Positions 8,852 to 19,339 of a stretch of DNA of 64,000 nt are shown in pieces (positions within the stretch are counted from its first letter, which is position 1; each line of letters opens with the position of its first letter). The position numbers and the translations under genes were made by a program. The notes beneath the pieces are model-generated. The model was not told where the DNA came from. It searched no databases and saw nothing but the letters and a program-made list of their open reading frames with translations. Source of the stretch: Mixophyes australis (lineage: Eukaryota > Chordata > Amphibia > Anura > Limnodynastidae); assembly GCA_036250195.1 (NCBI GenBank), contig JAVHZZ010000004.1:140932729-140996728 (forward strand), given 5' to 3'.

Positions 8852-11179
8852 TAACATTTATCTTCACTAAACCCATCTCTCAAATCCATTGGGTGCTGGG
8901 CATAGTGTAGAAAATCCTTATATTCCAAAGTGATACTTAGCTTCATCCCAGGCCCACACTGAACCAAATTATGCATCTGCTTCTCAGGCTGTACAATCCT
9001 GGCAGGGAGAGGCTTGCTGCAGCCCATGGTTAATAATTATTATCCTCTACTTATTATCTAGGACATATTAGGGAAGTACTAAATTCAATATTTTACCATT
9101 CAACTGAAATCCTAAGAAATTGATTCAGCCGAGTCAGCTCATTTGTCTGTTTTTTTTTCTTTTTACAGAACATATCATTCAAAGGACACATAAATGTATG
9201 GGACTGCATAACATAGCATATCATACCCAACAATAAGTGCCCTCTTCTGCACAGAACATTCTACAGAGCAAGTCACCACCCCAGCAAATAGCTGTCATTC
9301 TCTTATCCACAACAATGCCATCATCAGATATATATTGCAGGATATATAATTATAGCCAGCTGTATATTACAGAGACATATTCCTCATCGCATTACAGAGA
9401 ACAGAGAAATACCTCCTTCCCATTGCATGCTACACATTGTAATATGTAGATTACAATGGGGGGATCTCTCTGCAGAGAGCCACCTCCAACTGCCAGACAG
9501 GCTTTGCACAGGAACCTGCCATTTGACAGTCATATGTTGCAGATTGAAGACTACCCACCCACAAACTACCAGCTACCTGTTACTGAGACCCCCAACTACC
9601 TGTCAGCTGTTGCAGAGACCCACTCAACTTACAGACACCTATTGCACAGAGACTCATCCTCCCCTCAACAACTGCCAGACACATGTTGCACAAGCTCCAG
9701 CAATTTACCAGTCCTCTTCTGAATCTCCCAGCACCTCTATTTTGCTCTCTCTATCTGCTCACTGGTCATTCAGCACTGCAAGCACTCATTATTCCTAAAT
9801 GACCCCAAAGGCAATGTGAAAGCATTGAGAGGAAGTGCTGCTTTAGGGATCATACAATCCTGTGACCATAGCATATGGCATGGTGCGGTGACAACAGATG
9901 TGATGGCACGTGTAGGTCATTGCCTCTGAAGTCTGCAGATACCGGCTGCTGTGCGGATCTATTAGTGGAAGCGTTTTTTGGATTCAGTTAATTTTTGGAA
10001 AAGAATTCAGCAAATTCTTTGAAAAGTGACCGCTTTCCAGAACACTGAGTAATGTAAACCACCATATACGTTATATAAATGACCCTTCATCAATGTTTTG
10101 TAACAAATAAAGCTTTCCCTCATCTAGCCCTGATCATCACCATTCTTTGGTTTCAACAGTTTTCTATTTCCAACCATTCACACACTTTCTCTGTCATACA
10201 ACCTTTATCTGAGCAGCATCACACAATAGCAGTCCATCAGCACAAATCTTGGACAGCAATCTCCATCTTTGTCCTACATCTTCTAACCCATGTACACAGC
10301 ACTAATCTCTCCATGCATACCCCAAATACCTAGCTCACATAAAGCCCCAATTGTTGGTCTACACTCACTATGGTCTACCTACAACTAAAGGGCCCACTGT
10401 TCCTGATCCTAGTCTGCCACCCCCTTAGAAGAGGATACTATGCAATGATAAGATCAGCTAATGTTCACTGAGTCACAGAACAGTAAGATCTAATTTCCTG
10501 TCAAAGCCATGTTTGTGCATCACAACAACTTAATGTAGTTTGTGCACATAGTTCACTGTGTACATATGTGCATATTAGAATGTTAATGGTTATCTAAGTA
10601 GTTCTCCTTACATGTGCACATAACATAACATATAATTATACATATCTAATAGAGACAAGGCAGTAAGGGATGTATTTAGCCAGCATATTGACTGAGGCGG
10701 CTTTCTTATCCAATATTCAAACTATCAACAACATTTCTTTACACATCTTGGGCACTTTAAAAGACACATAATTAGATTTTAATCATTACTCTACCGACCA
10801 AAAATGTAAAGAACCCTAATTTATACATTTGCATTGAGAACATTTGTATTTATAAAATTATCTTTATTTTGCTGCCCCCCAAAATGTGCTACCTGAGGCA
10901 ACTGCCTATGGTTGTATTATTATAGGGACAACCCTGAATACATTGCCTATGTAAACTTCCAACATAGAACTTGTATATATATTATACAATACAGTATGTT
11001 AATGTAAATGTATAGTAACATACATACAATATAGGTGCATTAAAATATGTGGTTATTTTTCCATACTGTATATCATTGTAAACAAGTATACCTATATACA
11101 TTAAATATACAGTATTTACAAAGACGGGTTTCTTTATATTTGCAGCTTATTCATACAAATGACAGTGTTTGAACCTTAC
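8852..11179. other. remaining cib2 intron 1 sequence, no gene recognised
   Basis: No exon or recognised repeat was found. An imperfect CT- and CA-rich repeat lies at about 9470-9720 (recurring TGCCAGACA, GTTGCA(C/G)A, ACCTGCC/ACCTGTC blocks), which is why a 123-codon frame is open at 9427-9798. Near 10880 is a short CCCCCCAAAATGTGCTACCTGAGG-like repeat relic. The rest is AT-rich. Confidence 0.5.
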
Positions 11180-11230
11180 CTGGTAGGCATCTAGCTGTTC
11201 ATCAGTAAATATAGTTTGCTTATTGCCCAT
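11180..11230 (-). CDS. cib2: cib2 first coding exon (calcium and integrin binding family member 2)
   Basis: Minus-strand reading from the ATG at 11228-11230 gives MGNKQTIFTDEQLDAYQ, followed by the splice donor GTAAGG. It is nearly identical to the start of human CIB2, including the MGNK N-terminus in which G2 is the expected myristoylation site. CIB2 is an EF-hand calcium sensor that binds integrin tails and, in hair cells, the mechanotransduction channel TMC1. Only 17 codons lie here; the exon ends in phase 0. No second exon was found between here and position 1, so intron 1 exceeds 11 kb and hosts the 8.4-kb hAT element. The assignment is reinforced by its head-to-head position with idh3a, as in human. 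Confidence 0.9.
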
Positions 11231-12332
11231 GATAACTGAGGGTCCCTTGGTCTTCTGAAATGCATCACACAGGGAGGAGCAGGATGGCTATCTAGTGTAT
11301 GCATTGGCATTTACACGGAGGCAGCTGTGGCAAGAAGGGACACAGGCTGCATCAGGGTCCTCGGTCAGTCCAAAGATGAGATTGAAAGCAGGACTTCAGG
11401 AAGCATCCATTGAGTGCTATATAGCTCTCCCTAGATCGGCTTTTCAAGGATCCACAGTGAATTTCGATTAATTCTAGCTACCACTAGATCCCTGCAAGCA
11501 GCCTCCAGTCTCCACTGTGTGCATGTTTTATGTGCTTCTTCGTGCATCATTAGGGACAAGACACTCCCTCTAAATTGTCACATCTCAGCATATCTACGAA
11601 GAGCCACAAGAGGGCGCAAATAAAATACATTGTATATGAAGGGTTGCTGTCCAATCAACACAGCTGTAAAAATGATGGGACATTCTGATATTATGTGCCA
11701 ATGAAATGATATTGATTTAAAAAGGTCAAGTTGACATAAATTATTTCAGTACTGAAATAGAACAACCTAAGAACAATTAAATAGAAAACCCTTGACATAC
11801 CCGAGAGGCTGTGTTACCAGAGTGTAGTTGACAAGCATTGGCAGACATAAGTGATAAATTAGGAAACATTGCTTTGGACAGATACAGCCACTTTCTATAT
11901 TTTCTAAATACTGTGTTCAACGTTTACACAGTAGACAGTAAGGACACTAGTGTAGGAAATGGATCATTACTTGTAGGTATTGGAGGATGCCTCTCAAAAT
12001 TGTTCTGCATGTGTGTAGAAAAGGTGGTGTTGCCCATAGGGACTTAATAGTTACCAATTGTCATTGTCTAGTACCGTTTTTAAAATGGAAACAAACCTCT
12101 AATTGGTTGCTATCAGATTCCATACTGTCTCTACACACTTACCTGTGGAACTGTTTTTATACATGCCAACCATCGTGTCTGAGCTATATAGCCTTGTCCT
12201 CTATACATGAAATATATACTTTATTGTGTCTATACAATGGTGTTCTACTCATGATATGGATTTGTATATACTTTTTGTGCATCTGAATAACTAGCAGCCT
12301 TGTGCCTGGAAGGTATATGTATTGTGTGTATG
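11231..12332. other. cib2 5' flank and start of the cib2-idh3a intergenic region
   Basis: The few hundred bases to the right of 11230 should contain the cib2 5' untranslated region and promoter. No TATA box or CpG island is evident; the local sequence (11231-11600) is only moderately GC-rich. No open reading frame of note lies in 11600-12332. Confidence 0.45.
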
Positions 12333-12519
12333 AAGTTTCTTACAGTGGAGTTAATTGCTGCTGTAACTGAACTCTGCTATATTATATGTAAGGCATTCTC
12401 TTATATCACATGAACCTAGGGGTGATTACAAGGGGAAGGTCACATGAATAAATTATACTCCTAAAGCACAATACTTAGATGTGAAAGAGTAAACATGGCG
12501 TCCCATGGTTATCTCTAAG
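12333..12519 (+). repeat. left arm of a 5.7-kb-spaced inverted repeat
   Basis: This about 190-bp segment (GTTTCTTACAGTGGAGTTAA near its start, GGCGTCCCATGGTTAT near its end) is the reverse complement of 18239-18434, with a few substitutions and one small indel. The two may be the ends of a composite element or two copies of one dispersed repeat in opposite orientation. Confidence 0.88.
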
Positions 12520-14078
12520 GCAATTAAATTATATAGCTGTTATGTTCAAGAGATTTGTCACTAAACTTGGCAATAATATATTGTAGAGGGCAGACCTGAG
12601 ATTAACACATTTCCATAAAGAGAAATGAATAATATATTTATCCACAGTTTAAAAGACACTGAAAATGACTATATTGGTGACATTTATGATTGTGCCTGAT
12701 TAAGTATATACATATAAGGAAATTACATTCTGAATAATAGGTGTCCCTTATGAAATGATAATAACATGATCTGTAAACTTTCTTATGGTTTTTGCTTGTG
12801 CTACCTTATTGTTGAAAATTAATATTTAGGGTTTGTTCAGAAGAATTTCTCATGTCATGTTCTGAATAAAAGGAGATGTAAGAAAAGTGTTAATAAAATA
12901 CTGCAGGTACAGGATTGAATGATCACTGAGCATGTACATGTCTGCTGCACACATGGGAATAGTGTTACATACAGGTGTGGCTGGGCTGGGGTTCAGAGGT
13001 CCTGAGCCCTCAGGGCAAGTCCCATAATGGGCTGGTTTGGGCTGTGTTACTGGGCTAGCTGCATTTTTTCTTTTACAATGTTCCTAATAGGCTGCTGAGC
13101 AGAGTCTGCCCCCAGTCAAAAATTAGCCTGTCAGCCCGTGGTTACATATTACTCAGACCAAAATACCAGAAAATCATGCATATGCTAGTTATTGCTCTTT
13201 GGTCTGAGATACGTACTGCACCACCCTATTTGTGGATAGCAGAATCATGCAAGCACAGGGGCCAATAGACTACCAGGTATGTGTCTGCTTCAAACATGGT
13301 ACATTGGCTGCAAGGAGCATATGATGCAGGATATAACATCAATGTATGTTAATCAGACACATGCTCACACTTCAGCAAACGTCTAGGCACAAATCAATAT
13401 AAAATACAACTTACTATACCAACACCACAAAGAACTGAAACCAAAAATAATACAGATTTTAAATGTATTACATTTATTTGAGGTGCAAAAGTTGCCAACA
13501 GTCCCTAGCTTCCATACACAGTCCTAGGGGAGACACAACGCCTCAATGTTCTGACTGAAATCTCCACTCATTTTTCCACGCATCCCATAGAGGTGCGCAG
13601 AAAAATGAGTGGAGCTTTCTCACTGCAATAGGTGGAAATATGTACATCAGAAGATCGATGTTCAACAGCACCTTGCAGTGAATGGAATCTCCCCAACCGA
13701 TGTGGTGTTGAGGATGGAATCTCCGCATCTCATACAGGTGCGCTGAAAATGAGTGGAGATTCCATAGCGTAATGGATAGAAATGTGCACATCCCAACATG
13801 CGGATTCTCATCCTAATTGAATCTCCCCCCAAGTTTGTAACAAAATTTTCCCTGTAAATGTCTTTATTATGAAACATTGCCAAACTGCACCATTTTCTGT
13901 ATGTTATATGCAATTCTTATCATTCTTTCTTACTCTGTGGATTTCTAAGATAACATTGATTAAAGAGGGGTATTTAAAACTCTGAAATATGAAGACTGCC
14001 TTGCTTAGAGGCACCGGCTCTGCAGCATGTTGGAAGCTGATGAAGGGGCTTGAATGGAAAAATATAACAAATCCATTA
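12520..14078. other. intergenic sequence with a MITE relic near 13540-13830
   Basis: No gene was recognised. At 13540-13830 the blocks AATGAGTGGAG, CTCCACTCATTTT and GGTGCGC(A/T)GAAAA recur in both orientations, and the segment ends with AATTGAATCTCCCCCC. This resembles palindromic frog MITEs that start or end in GATTCAATT. The remaining sequence shows nothing I can name. Confidence 0.45.
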
Positions 14079-14402
14079 GAAATAACTAGGGGTGTGCACC
14101 GGGCACTTTTAGTGTTTTGTGTTTTGGGTTCTGATTAGCTTGAGGTTTTGGGTTCTGATTTGTTTTGCCAAAACACCTGACGAAAGGTTTTGGTTCTGAT
14201 TTCGGGTTTTGGGTTCTGATTTATTTTTTAAAAAGCATATAAAGCACTAAAATCCTGTTTTTTGGTTGTTTTCCACTCCTACGCTATTATTAACCTCAAT
14301 AACATTCAATAGCAATCATTTCCACTAATTTCCAGTCTATTCTGAACACCTCACACCTCACAATATTGTTTTTAGTCCAAAACGTTGCACCGAGTTAGCT
14401 TT

Positions 14403-14863
14403 CTGGACTGCGTAGTGGAGTGGGCCCGGTACCCAATTTGGTACCGGGCCACAATACCTCCGCCTTCAAATGGTCTCAATTCCACTGCACAGCTGCCTGC
14501 TCCTACATCCTCTGCAGCATATACAGGGTGTAGTTCGAGCGCGTCAATGCCTCTTGTTTTTGACGATGACAGGTCATTTTCATTAATTTTGGATTTGGAC
14601 CCAACACTGAATGTAGTTGATACGCATCTATCTGGACTGCGTAGTGGAGTGGCCCCGGTACCCAATTTGGTACCGGGGCCACACTATATCACCCTCAACT
14701 GTTCTGAATTCCACTGCACAGCTGCCTGCTCCTACATCCTCTGCAGCATATACAGGGTGTAGTTCGAGCGCGTCAATACCTCTTGTTTTTGACGATGACA
14801 GGTCATTTTCATTAATTTTGGATTTGGCCCCAACACTGAATGTAGTTTAATATCTGATACGCA
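14403..14863. repeat. 230-bp transposase-derived units, copies 1 and 2
   Basis: Units begin CTGGACTGCGTAGTGGAGTG at about 14403 and 14634. The first 65 bp hold the palindrome around GGTACCCAATTTGGTACC and match transposase DNA at 5821-5880. The next about 100 bp (CTGCCTGCTCCTACATCCTC onward) match transposase DNA at 5171-5280. The spacer to the next unit ends GATACGCATCTATCT. The array is cut at 14863 by the nested element and resumes at 16204. Confidence 0.88.
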
Positions 14864-15154
14864 CAGGGCCGGACTGGGACTAAAAATCAGCCCTGGCATT
14901 TAAAGCACACAGGCCCACCTCTGTTAATTAGCAGGAAAAAAAAATGTGTGCCGCAGTGCAGTGGCGGTGCCGCCAAAGGCGTAGCTACATTATGTTGGGG
15001 GCGTGGTCAAAATGGTGCGTTGATACATACATTATAATAAAACATTACATTTATCAGACCCTCCCCATCCACATTACGCCACCCCCCCAGATACATTATG
15101 ACACCCCCAGCCCACTGTACTAATCTATGCTTCTGATGCTGCTGACATTCCTGT

Positions 15155-15225
15155 AGAGTGAGCAGGGAAGCTCTTAGTCTCATGAGATTAATAAATCTCG
15201 TGAGACTTAGAGCTCCTCGGCTTGC
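15155..15225. repeat. imperfect hairpin inside the nested element
   Basis: GAGCAGGGAAGCTCTTAGTC is followed, after a short centre (GAGATTAATAAATCTC), by an inverted counterpart around GAGACTTAGAGCTC and GGCTTGCTC. Such hairpins are common within MITE-like elements. Confidence 0.7.
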
Positions 15226-16053
15226 TCTGCAGGCTGTGCCCTGTCCGGGACGGAGCACAGATCCTCCTGCTGACCAACTGGATTAAGGCTCGGGGGGCCC
15301 GGGCACTTAAGTCAGGGGGGCTCCTATGATGTAATTTGGCTAGTAGACAAATTTTGGACAAATACACAGGCAATACTGTGTGCACTACTATTAGGTGCAC
15401 GCAGTTCTGCCTTAACAAGCAGTACAGTGTGAAGCAGGACATATCTCCCAACTGTCCTTGTAGTCAGACCAAATCCTGACTAAGTGGGACAGTCACCCAC
15501 CAAATTCAGAACAGTTGGCAGACTGTCCTGGTCTCTCCTACCTGTCTTGTCATTGTCACCACTTGTGGCTGCTGGTGTCTTTAGATCAGTTGCTGCTTGT
15601 CTGGATCCTGGAATGTTGGATACCCTATTTGGAGAAAAAAATGAGCAGTTGAAATTTAGCCATGGTGTTAAATCAATATAGCATCCATGTTTTAAAATTA
15701 GGCCTCACTGCAGCCACAACATTAAAATACTAGTATTCACATTTGATAAATACATCTATTTCCCTCCAACTAGCCCTGACATTAAATAGTATTCCCATTT
15801 AATAAATAAAACTATTTCCCTCTCTCCAAAGCACCCCAGCATTAAATTAAAAATGCAATCACCCCATCTGAAATTGATAGGCCCCTGTCACACAAACTAA
15901 CCCCCCCCCTCTTACCTTGTGCTCTCCGCGGCGCGCTGTGTAGTCTCTCTCCTAACACATGGTGCTCGTCCCATGTGACATCTCCAGAGCCATTCATAGA
16001 AGAGAGGGGTGGAGGGGAGGCGCGGCCACACCAGGAAGTAAGTGTAGTGCCGA

Positions 16054-16122
16054 CCCCACCGCTCAGCACACAGACTGTCATGCCGAATTCTGGCATGACA
16101 GTCTGTGTGCTGAGCGATGGGG
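16054..16122. repeat. 31-bp-arm hairpin inside the nested element
   Basis: Arms 16054-16084 and 16092-16122 are complementary at 30 of 31 positions, with a 7-nt centre containing GAATTC. The core of the arm is CAGCACACAGACTGTCATGC. Confidence 0.92.
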
Positions 16123-16216
16123 CCGGCCAGCTAGTAACCGGCCCATCTGGCCATCGGCCCTTCTGGCATTTGCCAGAAGTGCCAGATGGCCAGTCCGGCC
16201 CTGCATATGCATCTAT

Positions 16217-16535
16217 CTGGACTGCGTAGTGGAGTGGCCCCGGTACCCAATTTGGTACCGGGGCCACAATATATCACCCTCAACTGTTCTGAATTCCACT
16301 GCACAGCTGCCTGCTCCTATATCCTCTGCAGCATATACAGGGTGTAGTTCGAGCGCGTCAATGCCTCTTGTTTTTGACGATGACAGGCCATTTTCATTAA
16401 TTTTGGATTTGGACCCAACACTGAATGTAGTTGATACGCATCTATCTGGACTGCATAGTGGAGTGGCCCCGTTACCCAATTTGGTACCGGGGCCACAATA
16501 TATCACCCTCAACTGGTCTGAATTCCACTGCACAG
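16217..16535. repeat. 230-bp transposase-derived units, copies 3 and partial 4
   Basis: Copy 3 begins at about 16217 and copy 4 at about 16446. Copy 4 keeps only the palindrome part and CTGAATTCCACTGCACAG before the sequence switches to the 57-bp minisatellite. The palindrome in copy 3 is perfect over more than 30 bp (GTGGCCCCGGTACC and its inverse flanking CAATTTG-type centre); copy 4 has one mismatch. Confidence 0.88.
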
Positions 16536-16539
16536 ATAA

Positions 16540-17680
16540 AAACAAAGAACATAGTAATAGAAATGGCAGTTCCCCTTTTTTGGATATACAGAAACAAAGA
16601 ACGTAGTAATAGAAATGGCAGTTCCTCTTTTATGGAACTATAAAAACAAAGAACATAGTAATAGAAATGGCAGTTGCCCTTTTTTGGAACTACAGAAACA
16701 AAGAACGTAGTAATAGAAATAGCAGTTCCTCTTTTTCAGAACTATAAAAACAAAGAACATAGTAATATAAATGGCAGTTCCTCTTTTTTGGAACTACAGA
16801 AACAAAGAACGTAGTAATAGAAATGGCAGTTCCTCTTTTTTGGAACTATAAAAACAAAGAACATAGTAATAGAAATGGCAGTTCCCCTTTTTTTGGAACT
16901 ACAGAAACAAAGAACGTAGTAATAGAAATGGCAGTTCCTCTTTTTTGAAACTATAAAAACAAAGAACATAGTAATAGAAATGGCAGTTCCCCTTTTTTGG
17001 AACTATAAAAACAAAGAACATAGTAATAGAAATGGCAGTTCCCCTTTTTTGGATCTACAGAAACAAAGAACGTAGTAATAGAAATGGCAGTTCCTCTTTT
17101 TTGAACTATAAAAACAAAGAACATAGTAATAGAAATGGCAGTTCCTATTTTTTGGAACTACACAAACAATGACTGTAGTAATAGAACTGGCAGTTCCTAT
17201 TTTTTGGAACTACACAAAGAATGAACGTAGTAATAGAACTGGCAGTTCCTATTTTTTTGAACTACACAAACAATGACCGTAGTAATAGAACTGGCAGTTC
17301 CTATTTTTTGGAACTACACAAACAATGACCATAGTAATAGAACTGGCAGTTCCTATTTTTTGGAACTACAGAAAGAATGAACGTAGTAATAGAAATGGCA
17401 GTTCCTATTTTTTGGAACTACACAAACAATGACCGTAGTAATAGAACTGGCAGTTCCTATTTTTTGGAACTACACAAACAATGACCATAGTAATAGAACT
17501 GGCAGTTCCTATTTTTTGGAACTACACAAACAATGACCGTAGTAATAGAACTGGCAGTTCCTATTTTTTGGAACTACACAAACAATGACCGTAGTAATAG
17601 AACTGGCAGTTCCTATTTTTTGGAACTACACAAACAATGACCGTAGTAATAGAAATGGCAGGTCCTCTTTTTTTGGACTG
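16540..17680. repeat. 57-bp minisatellite, about 20 copies
   Basis: The unit contains AAAGAACATAGTAATAGAAA, TGGCAGTTCC, a T run and GGAACTA. AGTTCC and GGAACT within each unit are inverted, giving a small potential hairpin. Two subfamilies are arranged in blocks: AACAAAGAAC(A/G)TAG units to about 17150 and CAAACAATGACCGTAG units after it. Confidence 0.95.
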
Positions 17681-17799
17681 CAAGAATATATTGCTCTATA
17701 ATATTTTTTATACTTTTTCAATTGTTTTGTTTTATTTTTTTAATATTTTTTTTTTATATTTTTTAAAGATTTTTGGCTGCTTAACAAATTGCTATGGAC

Positions 17800-18234
17800 T
17801 TATCAGAAACAAATACAGGACAAAAGCACCACTGGACTCAGTAGCACAGACAATGGCCAAAGCACCACTGGAATCAGCAGGACAGAGCACTGGAAAAAGT
17901 ACTACTGCACTCAGCAGGACAAAGCACCACTTGACTAAATAAATCAGCAGGACAAAGCACTCAGCAGGACAAAGCACCACTTTAGTAAAGTTATCAGCAG
18001 GACAGAGCACATCAACCTCCCTCTTCACTAACCACAGGGAGAATGAAGATGGCGGCCGCAAGCGGAGCATTTATGAGATCCAAGTCTCGCGAGATCCGAC
18101 GCGAGACTTGGATGTCATAGCCTCGGTTTGGCTTCATTTGGCGCCCGGAAGTTCCCGAACAGTGCTCAGATCCTGTCGGATCCGCACTGTTCGGGTGGGC
18201 TCGGATTAACGAAATCCGAGCCCGCTCATCTCTA
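17800..18234. promoter_or_regulatory. right-end region of element 2, related to the promoter-side end of element 1
   Basis: Repeated CAGCAGGACAAAGCACCACT blocks (17820-18010) are followed by AAGATGGCGGC at 18046-18056, an inverted GTCTCGCGAGATCCGAC block, and TTCGGGTGGGCTCGGATT near the terminus. The order of parts matches element 1 (8320-8689). Since the copy has no gene, any promoter here would drive non-coding transcripts. Confidence 0.5.
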
Positions 18235-18238
18235 GAAA

Positions 18239-18434
18239 TAACCATGGGACGCCATGTCTGCCCTTTCACATCTAAGTACATTAAGGAATGTATCTTGTGC
18301 TTTAGGAGTGTAATTTATTCATGTATCCTGCCCCTTGTAATCACCCCTAGGTTCATGTGATATAAGAGAATGCCTTACATATAATATAGCAGAGCTGAGT
18401 TACACCAGCAGTTAACTCCACTGTAAGAAACTCC
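18239..18434 (-). repeat. right arm of the inverted repeat
   Basis: Reverse-complement partner of 12333-12519. Element 2 inserted immediately beside its inner end, between TTAGAAATAAC and CATGGGACGCC. Confidence 0.88.
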
Positions 18435-18780
18435 ATAAGAGGGGCAGAAAGAAAGTAATTGGGGATAAAAATAACAAAAGTGATTAAATGTGGTACCTTT
18501 AATTAGGAATAATATATGACATCACTGCAAGCTTATTAAGCTCTAAGGGCAATTTATTAGATAGATTAATAATGTATATTTATAATAACCCATCTATATA
18601 ACAATAACTTGTTACAGAAAATGATCACATCCAATACAAACATTAACTTTTTTATTTTGAATACAACACATTGTGCATAATATACTATACACCAATTCAC
18701 AGAATCGTCACTTTCTGCTTTTAGATCACACGTTGCTGCTGTATTCATTCATACAGTCTTACCAGACAAATACACATTAT
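18435..18780. other. AT-rich intergenic stretch, nothing recognised
   Basis: No repeat family, open frame of interest or exon was seen here. Confidence 0.5.
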
Positions 18781-18970
18781 GGGGCATATTCAATTACGTT
18801 TCTGGTCTGCGGGATCGCGCCGGAACGAGCCGCGCAGTTAATCCACGGTACCACAATAACGTGGATTTTCGTTCGCACCCCATAGGGTTGCGAACGAAAA
18901 TCCACGTTATTGTGATACCGTATTACCGGCAATATAGCGCAGGTCTGGAAAATTAATTGAATATGCCCCT
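18781..18970. mobile_element. palindromic MITE with GGGGCATATTCAATTA ends
   Basis: The left end GGGGCATATTCAATTA is inverted at the right end (TTAATTGAATATGCCCCT). The interior is a long hairpin around AACGTGGATTTTCGTTCGCA and its inverse. A second member of the family is at 38293-38482. No coding capacity. Confidence 0.85.
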
Positions 18971-19043
18971 AAATGTCCTGTTTTTGTGCATGACAATGCT
19001 GTGTGGTTGAAATGTGACACATTTTAGCTTCACACTATCATAC

Positions 19044-19339
19044 CAGGGGCGCACGCAGGATTGTCAGGGGGGAACCCCCCCTGACCGAAAAAAAACAAAA
19101 ACCCGCGAGAGAGCTGCAGCTCCGTTTCGGCGGCGAGCACTGTACTATACAGCAGCCGCGGCGCTGTCAAAGAAGCGTCTGCGGCAGTGCTGTATACAAT
19201 ACAGCACCGCCGCGGAAGCTTCTTTTGACAGCGCCGCGGCTGCTGTATAGTACAGTGCCGCTATGGTTGGCACATAGTTAGCGGAGGGCGGGGGGGGGGG
19301 GTTCTGGAGACTCAGAAACCCCCCCTGCGTGCGCCACTG
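19044..19339. mobile_element. 296-bp palindromic MITE with CAGGGGCGCACGCAGG ends
   Basis: CAGGGGCGCACGCAGG at the left is inverted as CCTGCGTGCGCCACTG at the right. The interior 19138-19260 is a GC-rich hairpin around GCAGCCGCGGCGCTGTCAAA and its inverse. No clear 8-bp target duplication was found. It resembles the MITEs at 52763-53047 and 63788 in end structure, so it is probably hAT-derived. Confidence 0.78.

Larger units (their letters stand above)
14864..16203. mobile_element. nested 1.34-kb element with CAGGGCCGGACTGG ends
   Basis: The left end CAGGGCCGGACTGG is inverted at the right end as CCAGTCCGGCCCTG. It sits exactly between copies 2 and 3 of the host's 230-bp array. Flanking octamers GATACGCA and CATATGCA agree at six of eight positions, consistent with an aged hAT target duplication. 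It holds a G+C-rich interior with two long hairpins and no transposase, so it is non-autonomous. Confidence 0.8.
14087..18234. mobile_element. 4.1-kb non-autonomous hAT element (element 2) with internal arrays
   Basis: The element starts TAGGGGTGTGCACCGG and ends GCCCGCTCATCTCTA; a perfect 8-bp duplication GAAATAAC lies at 14079-14086 and 18235-18242. It resembles element 1 at both ends and in its 230-bp array, so it belongs to the same or a closely related family, but it has no transposase frame. It contains four 230-bp transposase-derived units, a nested element (14864-16203) and a 57-bp minisatellite. It must have been mobilised by a transposase supplied elsewhere. Confidence 0.92.

Noticed and set aside
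8749..9027. 92-codon open frame on the minus strand
   Set aside because: About a third of it is MITE sequence, the rest has no recognised homology, and there are no splice or conservation signs. Left unannotated.
9427..9798. 123-codon open frame on the plus strand
   Set aside because: It is a translation of an imperfect CT/CA-rich repeat; no domain, signal peptide or homology was seen.
16540..17680. CRISPR-like array (regular repeats with a small palindrome)
   Set aside because: The repeats are contiguous, with no unique spacers, and lie in a eukaryotic transposon. It is a minisatellite.
18059..18120. GC-rich inverted GTCTCGCGAGATCCGAC as a bacterial-type terminator or operator
   Set aside because: The context is a vertebrate hAT end, and the inverted block recurs at the ends of related elements.
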